Origin: DATEXQ01 sp035256745
Lineage (GTDB): Bacteria > Patescibacteriota > Microgenomatia > UBA8517
NCBI GenBank assembly: GCA_035256745.1
Contig: DATEXQ010000041.1
Span: 1-17,729, forward strand
Direction: 5' to 3'
DNA length: 17,729 bases
Of the stretch, positions 6,666-14,072 are shown piece after piece. The translations under genes were made by a program, and so were the position numbers. Numbering within the stretch: the stretch's first letter is position 1; every line of letters starts with the position of its first letter. The notes under the pieces were generated by a model. The model had not been told where the DNA came from and ran no database searches. It saw only the letters and a list, made by a program, of their open reading frames with translations.

Positions 6666-7334
6666 TTAATATACTGTTATCTCGTCCTTAATTCTTTCAA
6701 ACACATTTTGCTTAATTATCTTTCTAGAAAGTAATTCTTCTATGTTTGAGTAAGGCCTTTGTTCAACGATGTTTTGGGCGTAAACTGGGCCTATTCCCCA
6801 TAGCGAATCCAATTCTTTTAAGCTTGCTGTATTGATATTAATCAAATCGCTTTTTTGAGCTGAAAAATCGCTTGATACAGTTTGATACCCTTCAACATTT
6901 TTGGCACTCTCTCCCAAAGTTTGCTGACTGGAATTTACGTTGGTCTCGTTAATTTTGGGTATATATAATTTTTGTCCGTCTACTATTTTAGCGGCCCGGT
7001 TTAGGTATTTTTCCATCCAAATCCTGTCTGCATTTATTGAAATTCCACCCGCTGCTATTATCACATCCTCTACTCTTGATCCGTTTTCTAATTTATAAAC
7101 ACCGGGTTTCTCAACTGCTCCAGAAATTTCAACAACCAATAATCCCTGATTAATACTTTCTCCGCTTTCCAAAATTTGAATTTTGTTATTTGTGGTTTTT
7201 TCTTTACTCCAAAAAATTCCCAGACCAAGTAGTATTAAACCAATCAGTAAAAAAAGTATGGGTTTTCGGTATTTAAAGAAAATTTCTTCCCAATTGAAAG
7301 GGATTACGTCTTCATTAGATGTTAATAAACTCAT
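6666..7334 (-). CDS. comEA: ComEA-like DNA receptor (SLBB plus helix-hairpin-helix)
   Basis: A membrane-anchored DNA-binding receptor that hands incoming DNA to ComEC. Numbered from the ATG at 7334 (222 residues), it has a membrane helix at 24-42. An SLBB/DUF-type beta-grasp domain (66-127) contains VEISGAVEKPGVYKLENGSR. After a Ser/Gln-rich linker comes a C-terminal helix-hairpin-helix domain (162-222) with ININTASLKELDSLWGIGP, the hallmark of ComEA. An alternative TTG start at 7364 would overlap leuS by 14 bases and add ten residues. I prefer the ATG because the extra residues add no recognisable feature. It lies directly after leuS and before comEC. Confidence 0.92.
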   Translation of the reverse strand: MSLLTSNEDVIPFNWEEIFFKYRKPILFLLIGLILLGLGIFWSKEKTTNNKIQILESGESINQGLLVVEISGAVEKPGVYKLENGSRVEDVIIAAGGISINADRIWMEKYLNRAAKIVDGQKLYIPKINETNVNSSQQTLGESAKNVEGYQTVSSDFSAQKSDLININTASLKELDSLWGIGPVYAQNIVEQRPYSNIEELLSRKIIKQNVFERIKDEITVY

Positions 7335-7350
7335 TTTTTGAAGAAATTCT

Positions 7351-9897
7351 TTACCTTGAAACAAAATTTATTAGTTTTCCAGGCACAAAAATTGTCTTTT
7401 TAATCTCGTTTCCTCTTATCCATTTCCTGACCTTCTCATCCTGTTTAGCCAATTTCTCTATACCTTCCCTAGATTTGGACAGTTCGTTTTTGATTGTAAT
7501 TTGGCTTCTGACCTTGCCGTCTACCTGAATTATTATTACTGCTTTATCCTCCCTTACGAGGCTGGAATCGTATTTCGGCCAAGGCTGAAGATGAATACTA
7601 GTAAATTCTGAACTTGTAGCAAAATAATTCTGCCAAATCTCTTCTGTTATATGTGGCGCAAAAGGAGCAAAAAGAAGACAAAGAGTCCTTTTTGTCTTTT
7701 CGTTTATTCCATTCTTTTCGATAAAATTAATAAGTATCATCAATTGGGAAATTGCGGTATTATATCTGAAATTTTGTATATCTTCGGTTACTTTCATTAT
7801 AGTTTGATGCAATTTGATAGATAGTATTTCTTCATCATTTTTTTGAATCTTTTTAACTTTATCGTCTGTCATTAATCTCCAAAACCTCCCCACGAATCTA
7901 TGCATTCCCTCCATACCCGTATCTCTAAAATCGGGAGAGCTGTCAATGGGGCCTATAAACATCAGATAAAGTCTAAAAGCATCGGCACTAAACCTATCTA
8001 TATACTCATCAGGATTAATAATATTCCCTTTCGATTTGCTCATTTTGGCTCCGTCTTTTATTAAAAGACCGTGAGCAAAAAACCTTGGAAACGGTTCGTC
8101 AAAAGTAATATATTTAAGATCATATAATACCATCGTCACAAATCTCGCATACATCAAATGCAATACCGCGTGTTCAGCACCTCCGAAATAAAGATCCACA
8201 GGTAACCACTTCTTGGTAATTTCTCTATCAAAAGGTAACTTAATAGCACTTTTCAATCCTACTGAAGGGTATCTTAAAAAATACCAGGAAGAATCTACAA
8301 AAGTGTCGGAAACATCGGTTTCTCTTTTTGCTTTACTCTTGCAATAAGGGCAAATAGTTTCATAAAACTTCGGATCGTCGTCCAAAGGACCTTTTTCCCC
8401 TCCTTTTGGTTTATAATTTTTTAAATATGGAAGCTCAACCGGTAAATCACTTTCGTCAACCGGCCACCAGCCTGCATGATCCCAATCCGACTCATCTTTG
8501 TGTAGCATCTTTTTTGAAGATTTTCCCTGTATGGAAAAATAAGATTTACCTTCTTGCTGACATTTTTCGCAAAATATAAAAGGAATCGGAGGTCCCCAGT
8601 ATCTTTGTCGAGAAATGAGCCAATCTCTTAAATGGTATAAAGTGATTCTTTTCCCCCAACCCTTTTTCTCAAGATAATCCATTATCTTTTTAGTGGCCTC
8701 GTAAATATCCAGTCCATTTAAAAACTCGGAATTGATCATTGTTCCCCCACTTTCATTAACCTGTTGAATTTTTGTTATTTCACTTTTATCTTTGTCAGGA
8801 CCAACTACAACCCTTTTTATCGGTAAACCAAATTTATTGGCAAACTCAAAATCCCTGATATCGTGCCCGGGTACTCCAACAACCACCCCTGTTCCCACAT
8901 TCATAAGTACAAAATCGGATATCCAAATCGGCATTTGGTAGTCATTCAATCGATTCACAGCATAAAGCCCCGTAAAAACTCCTGTCTTTTCTCTACCTTC
9001 CTCCTGTCTTTGCTGTTCTGTTTTATTAAGAGACTTATTGATATATTTTGATACTTCAATTAATTTATCTTTGGGAATTATGTCCAATAAATATTTCTTT
9101 GCGTACTCTGGAGCTACTACTATAAAAGTTGCACCAAAATTTGTATCGGGTCTTGTGGTAAATACTTCCAGCTCTTTATTGCTTCCTTTTATTTTATATT
9201 TGATATTAATTCCTTCTTTTTTACCTATCCAATTTTTCTGGGCGACAACAACCCGTTCACTCCACTTGATCTTTTTGTGTCCTTCTAAAAGTCTTTCGGC
9301 ATAATCCGTAATTCTAAAAAACCATTGTTTCAGCTGTTTTGTTTCTACATTAGTTTGGCAGCGTTCACACTCGCCCTTTATAACCTGTTCATCGGCAATA
9401 ACCGTCTTACAGGAAGGGCACCAATTAACAGGAGCCGATTTTTGGTATGCAAGTCCATTTTTGAACATCTGAAGAACTATCCACTGTGTCCATTTGTAAT
9501 AATTCGGGTCATAAGTTTCCAACCGATTATCCCAGGAAAATCCGTTTCCAATTATAGTAAGTTGCCTGTAAAAGTTTTTTTCTGAAGTTTCGGAATGTTC
9601 TTGAGGACTTTTTCCGACTTTTAAAGCATAATTTTCGCTGTGAATACCAAACCCATCCAATCCAATAGGTTCCAGTACATCAAAACCATTCATTCTAGTG
9701 TATCTTCCGTAAATATCTGAACCCGTAAAAGCAAACATATTCCCTGCATGAAGTCCTTCAGCAGAAGGATAAGGAAACATCATCAGATTATAAAAGGGTT
9801 TCTTGGCATTCAATAAATTTGGCTGATAAACACCTTCCTTAAGCCATTTTTTTTGCCATTTGGATTCTATTTCTTTGTGATTATACTTTTGAACCAT
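7351..9897 (-). CDS. leuS: Leucyl-tRNA synthetase
   Basis: A class I synthetase that charges tRNA-Leu, 848 residues, of bacterial type. In order it shows the PYPSAEGLHAGN active-site entry (42-53, HIGH reads HAGN), a zinc-finger-like insert with CPSC (160-163) and CERC (177-180), and the CP1 editing domain with TTRPDT (248-253) and GVPGHDIRDFEFA (341-353). A second Cys cluster follows with CEKC (443-446) and CPYC (516-519), then DTFVDSSWYFLRY, AKMSKSKGN (KMSKS 618-622), and the anticodon-binding and C-terminal domains. The editing residues look intact. The ATG at 9897 has no Shine-Dalgarno site, and a TATACT -10 element lies just upstream. It begins the minus-strand series. Confidence 0.97.
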   Translation of the reverse strand: MVQKYNHKEIESKWQKKWLKEGVYQPNLLNAKKPFYNLMMFPYPSAEGLHAGNMFAFTGSDIYGRYTRMNGFDVLEPIGLDGFGIHSENYALKVGKSPQEHSETSEKNFYRQLTIIGNGFSWDNRLETYDPNYYKWTQWIVLQMFKNGLAYQKSAPVNWCPSCKTVIADEQVIKGECERCQTNVETKQLKQWFFRITDYAERLLEGHKKIKWSERVVVAQKNWIGKKEGINIKYKIKGSNKELEVFTTRPDTNFGATFIVVAPEYAKKYLLDIIPKDKLIEVSKYINKSLNKTEQQRQEEGREKTGVFTGLYAVNRLNDYQMPIWISDFVLMNVGTGVVVGVPGHDIRDFEFANKFGLPIKRVVVGPDKDKSEITKIQQVNESGGTMINSEFLNGLDIYEATKKIMDYLEKKGWGKRITLYHLRDWLISRQRYWGPPIPFIFCEKCQQEGKSYFSIQGKSSKKMLHKDESDWDHAGWWPVDESDLPVELPYLKNYKPKGGEKGPLDDDPKFYETICPYCKSKAKRETDVSDTFVDSSWYFLRYPSVGLKSAIKLPFDREITKKWLPVDLYFGGAEHAVLHLMYARFVTMVLYDLKYITFDEPFPRFFAHGLLIKDGAKMSKSKGNIINPDEYIDRFSADAFRLYLMFIGPIDSSPDFRDTGMEGMHRFVGRFWRLMTDDKVKKIQKNDEEILSIKLHQTIMKVTEDIQNFRYNTAISQLMILINFIEKNGINEKTKRTLCLLFAPFAPHITEEIWQNYFATSSEFTSIHLQPWPKYDSSLVREDKAVIIIQVDGKVRSQITIKNELSKSREGIEKLAKQDEKVRKWIRGNEIKKTIFVPGKLINFVSR

Positions 9898-9907
9898 TTT
9901 GCTTAAT

Positions 9908-9938
9908 AGTATACAACAGGATTTAGCAGTGAGTCATT
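9908..9938 (-). promoter_or_regulatory. Probable leuS promoter
   Basis: On the minus strand TATACT (9913-9908) matches the -10 consensus at 5 of 6 positions. Eighteen bases further up ATGACT shares the TGAC core of TTGACA. Predicted transcription starts about four bases before the leuS ATG, so the mRNA would have almost no leader. It overlaps nothing of the divergent promoter at 9948-9976. Confidence 0.45.
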
Positions 9939-9947
9939 AATAATCAT

Positions 9948-9976
9948 TTGATAACTCCCCATTTAAGCTGTATTCT
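9948..9976 (+). promoter_or_regulatory. Promoter of the envelope cluster, predicted leaderless
   Basis: TTGATA (9948-9953) and TATTCT (9971-9976) are separated by exactly 17 bases. Six bases follow the -10 hexamer before the A of the ATG at 9983, so the predicted transcription start is the start codon itself. There is no Shine-Dalgarno site. This is the clearest sigma70-type promoter in the window. Confidence 0.65.
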
Positions 9977-9982
9977 AAAATT

Positions 9983-10711
9983 ATGAAACGGCCTGTTAAA
10001 CATACTCTCTTCTATACTCTTATTCTAATTATTTGCGTCGGGTTCGCTTTTCTCTGGACAAAAAACGAGGTATTCCTAAATATGTCGCTTCAGTTTATTT
10101 CTTTACTGGTTATCATTTATATAGTAGTTCAATTTGCCGCAAGAAAAATACAGATTTCAAAAACCAAAAAAATTACCATTGATGTTGTCCTTTTAACTCT
10201 TGTCACCTATTTAATTGTTTTTTCAACCGGATCGCTTTTTTCTCCTCTTTTTTTCCTGATTTATTTCTTACTTTTCGGCATATCTTTACTTTTTGAACCG
10301 TCATCAGCAATTGCTTTGGCTGTCATATCCGCAATTTTTTTTCTTTTTACGGCCCAAAAAGAAATATTTGCGGAATTATTGCAACTGGCTTCCCTATTTC
10401 TTATTACACCCCTAGCCCTTATATTTGGAACACAATATATAAATCTATTACAAGATGAGGAAAAGATTAAGATCCTGTCCATCAAAGGAAGGGAGCTGGA
10501 AAAGGAAGTAAACGAACAGGAAGTAGAAGTAAAAAATTGGACGGAAGGAGAATTCAAAATTCATTTGATCAAAATTTGGGAATCTATTGAAGCTCTGGCA
10601 AACGATCCTGCTTGCGAGGGAATGCACAAACAAAGACTTAGTGAAGTATCGGGAGAGTTGTCTAAACTTCTTCAAAGTGGAAAAAAGATGGAAGAAAAAA
10701 TAGAATCTTAA
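9983..10711 (+). CDS. Membrane protein with six helices and a charged cytosolic helical tail
   Basis: I do not recognise the family. The 242-residue protein has about six hydrophobic helices (roughly residues 9-27, 33-51, 66-83, 87-103, 107-126 and 130-152). They are followed by a Glu/Lys-rich, probably coiled-coil tail (about 155-242) containing a single Cys near the segment NDPACEGMHK. The layout resembles the membrane sensor half of a histidine kinase, but no kinase, cyclase or other enzymatic domain follows. A membrane scaffold or sensor for the surface cluster is inference. It is the first gene after the 9948-9976 promoter and lies 24 bases before the next gene, so all the following genes may depend on it for transcription. 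Confidence 0.8.
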   Translation: MKRPVKHTLFYTLILIICVGFAFLWTKNEVFLNMSLQFISLLVIIYIVVQFAARKIQISKTKKITIDVVLLTLVTYLIVFSTGSLFSPLFFLIYFLLFGISLLFEPSSAIALAVISAIFFLFTAQKEIFAELLQLASLFLITPLALIFGTQYINLLQDEEKIKILSIKGRELEKEVNEQEVEVKNWTEGEFKIHLIKIWESIEALANDPACEGMHKQRLSEVSGELSKLLQSGKKMEEKIES

Positions 10712-10735
10712 ATAATGAATCGACTTTTATGAATT

Positions 10736-11482
10736 ATGAAAAAAATATTATTACTTACTCTTATATTTACTTTCCTAATTCCTCATATAGTAAATGCTCA
10801 ATCCAAAGTTGAATCTCCCAACTACAAAATTCAGTTTCCTAACTTAAATTCAGGTGCGGGGGTTCCCACATCTACCAATAATAAATTAAATACTACAATC
10901 GGAGGAACCGCAGCAGGACTTTTTTCCTCTACGGGTTACAGGGTACGATCCGGTTTTCAGTATATCCATACCATAATCCCCTTTTCCTTTAGCATTTCGG
11001 ATATTTCAATTGACTTCGGCACTCTAACGGTAGGAGTTGGGACCACCCAAGCAACAACCTTAACCGTAAAAGCAGGAGGAGCGGGAGGCTATAGCGTAAA
11101 AGCAAAAGAAAATCATCCTCTACAAAACGATAGTCAAACAGCTACAATTCCCGATACCACCTGCGATAACGGAAACTGCACTCAAACTTCGGCGGAAATT
11201 TGGAGTCAAAGTACCACCTACGGATTTGGATTTAATATGTCCGGAGACGATATACCGGCGGATTTTACGGATTCGACCTACTTTAGACATTTCGCCGATG
11301 CATCTATCCCGGAAAATGCCGAAACTATTATGAACAAAAGTCAGGTAACTTGGGATTATCCCAATAATTTATGGCCCTGGGAATCAATATCTACGGTTAC
11401 TTTTAAAGTCAATGTTTCCGGAACTCAAGCAGGGGGAACTTTCAGAAATATAATAACATTCACGGCCATACCGTCCTTTTAA
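10736..11482 (+). CDS. Secreted WxL-like beta-sandwich surface protein
   Basis: The 248-residue protein has a clear signal peptide with cleavage predicted at VNA|QS (residues 21/22). The mature part has a region ending in TGYRVRSGFQY (66-76), then a beta-rich domain with DFGTLT (93-98), GYSVKA (118-123), a TTCDNGNC cysteine pair (141-148), YGFGFNMSG and the C-terminal end GTFRNIITFTAIPSF. The order FGT..., Gly-aromatic-x-V and final ITFTAIP resembles the Gram-positive WxL domain (FG..., WxL, ITWTL..P), with Tyr in place of Trp. There is no sortase motif and no anchor helix, so it is probably held by partner proteins. Its stop overlaps the next start as TAATG. Its C-terminal domain is mirrored in the protein at 12525. 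Confidence 0.82.
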   Translation: MKKILLLTLIFTFLIPHIVNAQSKVESPNYKIQFPNLNSGAGVPTSTNNKLNTTIGGTAAGLFSSTGYRVRSGFQYIHTIIPFSFSISDISIDFGTLTVGVGTTQATTLTVKAGGAGGYSVKAKENHPLQNDSQTATIPDTTCDNGNCTQTSAEIWSQSTTYGFGFNMSGDDIPADFTDSTYFRHFADASIPENAETIMNKSQVTWDYPNNLWPWESISTVTFKVNVSGTQAGGTFRNIITFTAIPSF

Positions 11483-12438
11483 TGAGAAATCAAAATTTAA
11501 TAATTAAAACAACTTGGACCTTATTGTTGTTAATTTTATTCGTCGTTGGTTATGGGTTTTTGGTTACTCCCACACATGCCCAGGACATCTCCCTTTCCAT
11601 TACTCCTCCAATTCTTGAGGTAATGATTCAACCGGGAAAAGAAATCACCCAAAATTATTTGATTTCCAATAACGGAAACGAAACTCCTTTAAAGATAAGT
11701 ATTGTTCCTTTCTCCCCCAGCGATGAATACGGGAATGTTGAATTAGAGGATATTACAAACTACAACGATATAAATATTTTGAATTGGTTTAAAATCGGCG
11801 GTACACCTTTGGATGAAAATCAAAAAAGATTTATTCCCAGAGGTGGAAATCAGGAAATAATTCTCACCATTTCTCCACCTTTGGATGCACCCGAAGGAGA
11901 TTATTATCTTACTCTTCTTTTTGAAACCGATTCCAGCAGTTTGATCGGAGGTCGAACCACTCAAACACAGGCTCAAATTGGCTCAAATATCCTTTTTACC
12001 GTATCAAAAGACGGAAACCCCAAAAAAGATGCGCTAATTACTTTATTTTCTGCTCCCAAAATAATTGATTCATTAGGACAAATTATTTATACAGTAAAAA
12101 TCAAAAATACAGGTAGTGCTTTTTTTAAACCCATCGGAAAAATAAACATAAGTCATCTTTTCGGAAGTGAAGAAACGCTAACTATTGCGCCGCAAAACAT
12201 ACTTGCATCATCTATAAGGGAGATTCCCTGCACAAAAGAAGAGGAGTTGATTCGATGTTCTCTGACAAAAAAAGTTTTATTCGGAATTTATAGAGGAAAC
12301 TTGAAGTTTCAATTGGATGACGGAAGTGAAACTTATGAATCTTATACAACAACCATAGCCTTTCCCTTCTCCATCAGTGCCGCATTTTTAATTGTTTTCA
12401 TAATTATTAGAACTATTATCTTAAAATTCAAAAAATAG
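11482..12438 (+). CDS. Membrane-anchored DUF916-like (WxL-interacting-type) protein
   Basis: The 318-residue protein has a signal peptide (cleavage near THA|QD, residues 33/34). A first beta-sandwich (about 36-160) begins ISLSITPPILEVMIQPGKE, followed by YLISNNGNETPLKISIVPF and GNVELED, and ends in APEGDYYLTLLFE, as in DUF916 domains. A second beta-sandwich (about 175-285) has YTVKIKNTGSAFFKPIGKI and FGIYRGNLKF. A C-terminal membrane helix (about 289-311) ends in a short Lys tail. In Gram-positive bacteria such two-domain proteins bind WxL proteins and the cell wall. The same role here is inferred from position. Translation is coupled to the preceding gene by a TAATG overlap. It is paralogous in architecture to the protein at 14073. 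Confidence 0.82.
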   Translation: MRNQNLIIKTTWTLLLLILFVVGYGFLVTPTHAQDISLSITPPILEVMIQPGKEITQNYLISNNGNETPLKISIVPFSPSDEYGNVELEDITNYNDINILNWFKIGGTPLDENQKRFIPRGGNQEIILTISPPLDAPEGDYYLTLLFETDSSSLIGGRTTQTQAQIGSNILFTVSKDGNPKKDALITLFSAPKIIDSLGQIIYTVKIKNTGSAFFKPIGKINISHLFGSEETLTIAPQNILASSIREIPCTKEEELIRCSLTKKVLFGIYRGNLKFQLDDGSETYESYTTTIAFPFSISAAFLIVFIIIRTIILKFKK

Positions 12439-12459
12439 CCTTGATTTCAACCACTTTAT

Positions 12460-12476
12460 GGCTTGACAAGCCTTTT
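12460..12476 (+). terminator. Weak hairpin with T-run, overlapping a -35 element
   Basis: GGCTT (12460-12464) pairs with AAGCC (12468-12472) around GAC, and TTTT follows at 12473-12476. It starts 22 bases after the stop of the preceding gene. The stem is only 5 bp, so termination would be partial at best. It contains TTGACA at 12463-12468. Confidence 0.35.
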
Positions 12477-12494
12477 GGTATACATCACTATATG
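12463..12494 (+). promoter_or_regulatory. Possible internal promoter of the second surface module
   Basis: TTGACA (12463-12468) is a perfect -35 hexamer. The best -10 candidates are ACTATA (12487-12492, spacing 18) and TATATG (12489-12494, spacing 20), neither a strong match. Transcription would start around 12498-12501, exactly where a 6-bp hairpin (12499-12504 with 12510-12515) begins. Confidence 0.4.
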
Positions 12495-12498
12495 TTAT

Positions 12499-12515
12499 GA
12501 GGTTTGAATAACCTC
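12499..12515 (+). promoter_or_regulatory. 5'-leader hairpin before the large surface protein gene
   Basis: GAGGTT (12499-12504) pairs perfectly with AACCTC (12510-12515) around TGAAT. The stem ties up the only GAGG-like ribosome site before the ATG at 12525. It could be a 5'-end mRNA stabiliser or limit translation. Both roles are inferred. Confidence 0.4.
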
Positions 12516-12524
12516 GATTTTAGA

Positions 12525-14066
12525 ATGCCGAAAAATTTGCAAAATTTGAAAAATAAATTCTCCAAAAAAGTATTTTTTATATTTATTCTTATTCTTATTG
12601 GTTTAACAGGATTTGCCCTTTTCTTACCCATAAAAACCAAGTCAGCCATAACTTTAGCATCATCTACTTTATCAAACTCAAGATTTTCTTATAAATCAAG
12701 TATTGCTACAACCCAAGCCATAAACGATGTCACTATAGATTTGGATGCCGATAGTGCAGATGACGATACAAATCATTTGTTCCCGGGTGATGTTATTTGT
12801 TTTTCCAATGCTGCAGAATCGGGATGTCACGGTGCAAGAACCTATACTATTTCTTCAATAATAGATAGCGATACTTTTACAATTACCGATGGTTTGGATA
12901 CTACCCTGGCAGATACTGATTTTATTGTCGCAACGTCATCCGGTAATTTGGTTTTTACTTTTACGATAGGTACAAATATTCCTGCAAGCGGTGATATTTT
13001 AATAACCCTCCCCGGAATTAACACCGACAATAAAACAAACGACGGTATTCCGGATACAAATACCGATGTAGCAACAAACGGTTTTGACATAAAAGGAGGA
13101 AATACGGAATTAGGCAATAGCGATATAACGGTAACAGGATGTACAAAAGGAACGGCAACAGTAACTGCGGGTGGTGCATCCGCAGATACTTTAATTATGA
13201 TACCCATAAGCGCAGAATGTGTGGCAACAACAGCTGTAAGTGTCACCCTGGGTAATAGCCGAATTATTAATCCGGCTCCAATAACAGCCGCCAGAACCAG
13301 AGGTGTTGCCGATACTTACACTATTAATTTTAAGACCAGAAATGCCTCAGATCAGCTGCTTGAAGACAAAGATGTGATTGTTGCTCCAGTTGAAGGAGTA
13401 TTTATATCCGCTACGATTGACGAAACTCTTTCTTTTAGGGTTTGCGGTGTAAAAACAGATCGTTCAACTCAAGAAACAACTTGCTTTACCACTCCTGATA
13501 CGGTATGCGGACAGGCAAGTTTAAACATAGCCAGTTTTGCTTATGCTGTACCTTTTGGTACTATGACTGCTGATACTTTTAAAAATGGTGCACAATATAT
13601 AGTAGCTTCAACAAACGCAGCCAGCGGATTTAATATAACTCTAGAAGAATCCGACGAGATGGGTAAGGATGGAACTGTTTGTACCGGTAATCCGACTGCA
13701 GTGGGAAATTGTATTCCGGATAATACGGGAGATGGAACTCTGGATTATACCAACTCTGATGACTGTGATACTCAAGCAACAAATGGTTTGTGTTTTTCTA
13801 CAGACAGCGGACCAGGGGCAAGCTATAATCCAACACATGCTGTAAAATGGGATGTCCAAACAAATGATTGTGATTCATCCCCTACATTTTGTGCAAGATC
13901 AGCGGCAGACAGGGAAACATCCCAGGTAGCTCAAAACATCATAACCAGAAGTGCCCCCTCCTCAAACTCTGATGCTTTTGTTTGTTGGAGATTAAGCGTA
14001 GATGCCATGCAGCCTGCAGGATATTACTATAACACCGCTAAATACGTAGCTACACCTATTTTTTAA
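12525..14066 (+). CDS. Large secreted Cys-rich surface protein with C-terminal WxL-like domain
   Basis: I chose the ATG at 12525 (513 residues). A TTG at 12504 would add seven residues but lies inside a leader hairpin. After a Lys-rich start and one hydrophobic export segment (about residues 15-36, likely cleavage near TKSA), the protein is rich in Thr, Ala, Asp and Asn, with 14 cysteines and many acidic D-T-D stretches that may bind calcium. The C-terminal part, from about residue 340, has FGTMT (344-348), SGFNITL (367-373), Cys pairs and a final AGYYYNTAKYVATPIF. FGT to the Gly-aromatic motif is 24 residues, identical to the protein at 10736, which supports homology. No anchor helix or sortase motif is visible. 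The next gene begins six bases after its stop. Confidence 0.82.
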   Translation: MPKNLQNLKNKFSKKVFFIFILILIGLTGFALFLPIKTKSAITLASSTLSNSRFSYKSSIATTQAINDVTIDLDADSADDDTNHLFPGDVICFSNAAESGCHGARTYTISSIIDSDTFTITDGLDTTLADTDFIVATSSGNLVFTFTIGTNIPASGDILITLPGINTDNKTNDGIPDTNTDVATNGFDIKGGNTELGNSDITVTGCTKGTATVTAGGASADTLIMIPISAECVATTAVSVTLGNSRIINPAPITAARTRGVADTYTINFKTRNASDQLLEDKDVIVAPVEGVFISATIDETLSFRVCGVKTDRSTQETTCFTTPDTVCGQASLNIASFAYAVPFGTMTADTFKNGAQYIVASTNAASGFNITLEESDEMGKDGTVCTGNPTAVGNCIPDNTGDGTLDYTNSDDCDTQATNGLCFSTDSGPGASYNPTHAVKWDVQTNDCDSSPTFCARSAADRETSQVAQNIITRSAPSSNSDAFVCWRLSVDAMQPAGYYYNTAKYVATPIF

Positions 14067-14072
14067 TTTAAA

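Noticed and set aside
7335..7364. TTG start at 7364 for comEA
   Set aside because: It overlaps the end of leuS, uses a rare start and adds no conserved residues. The ATG at 7334 is preferred, though not proven.
12842..13246. Minus-strand 134-residue frame inside the large surface protein gene
   Set aside because: It lies wholly within a well-supported exported protein gene and shows only Val/Ser/Pro-rich shadow sequence.
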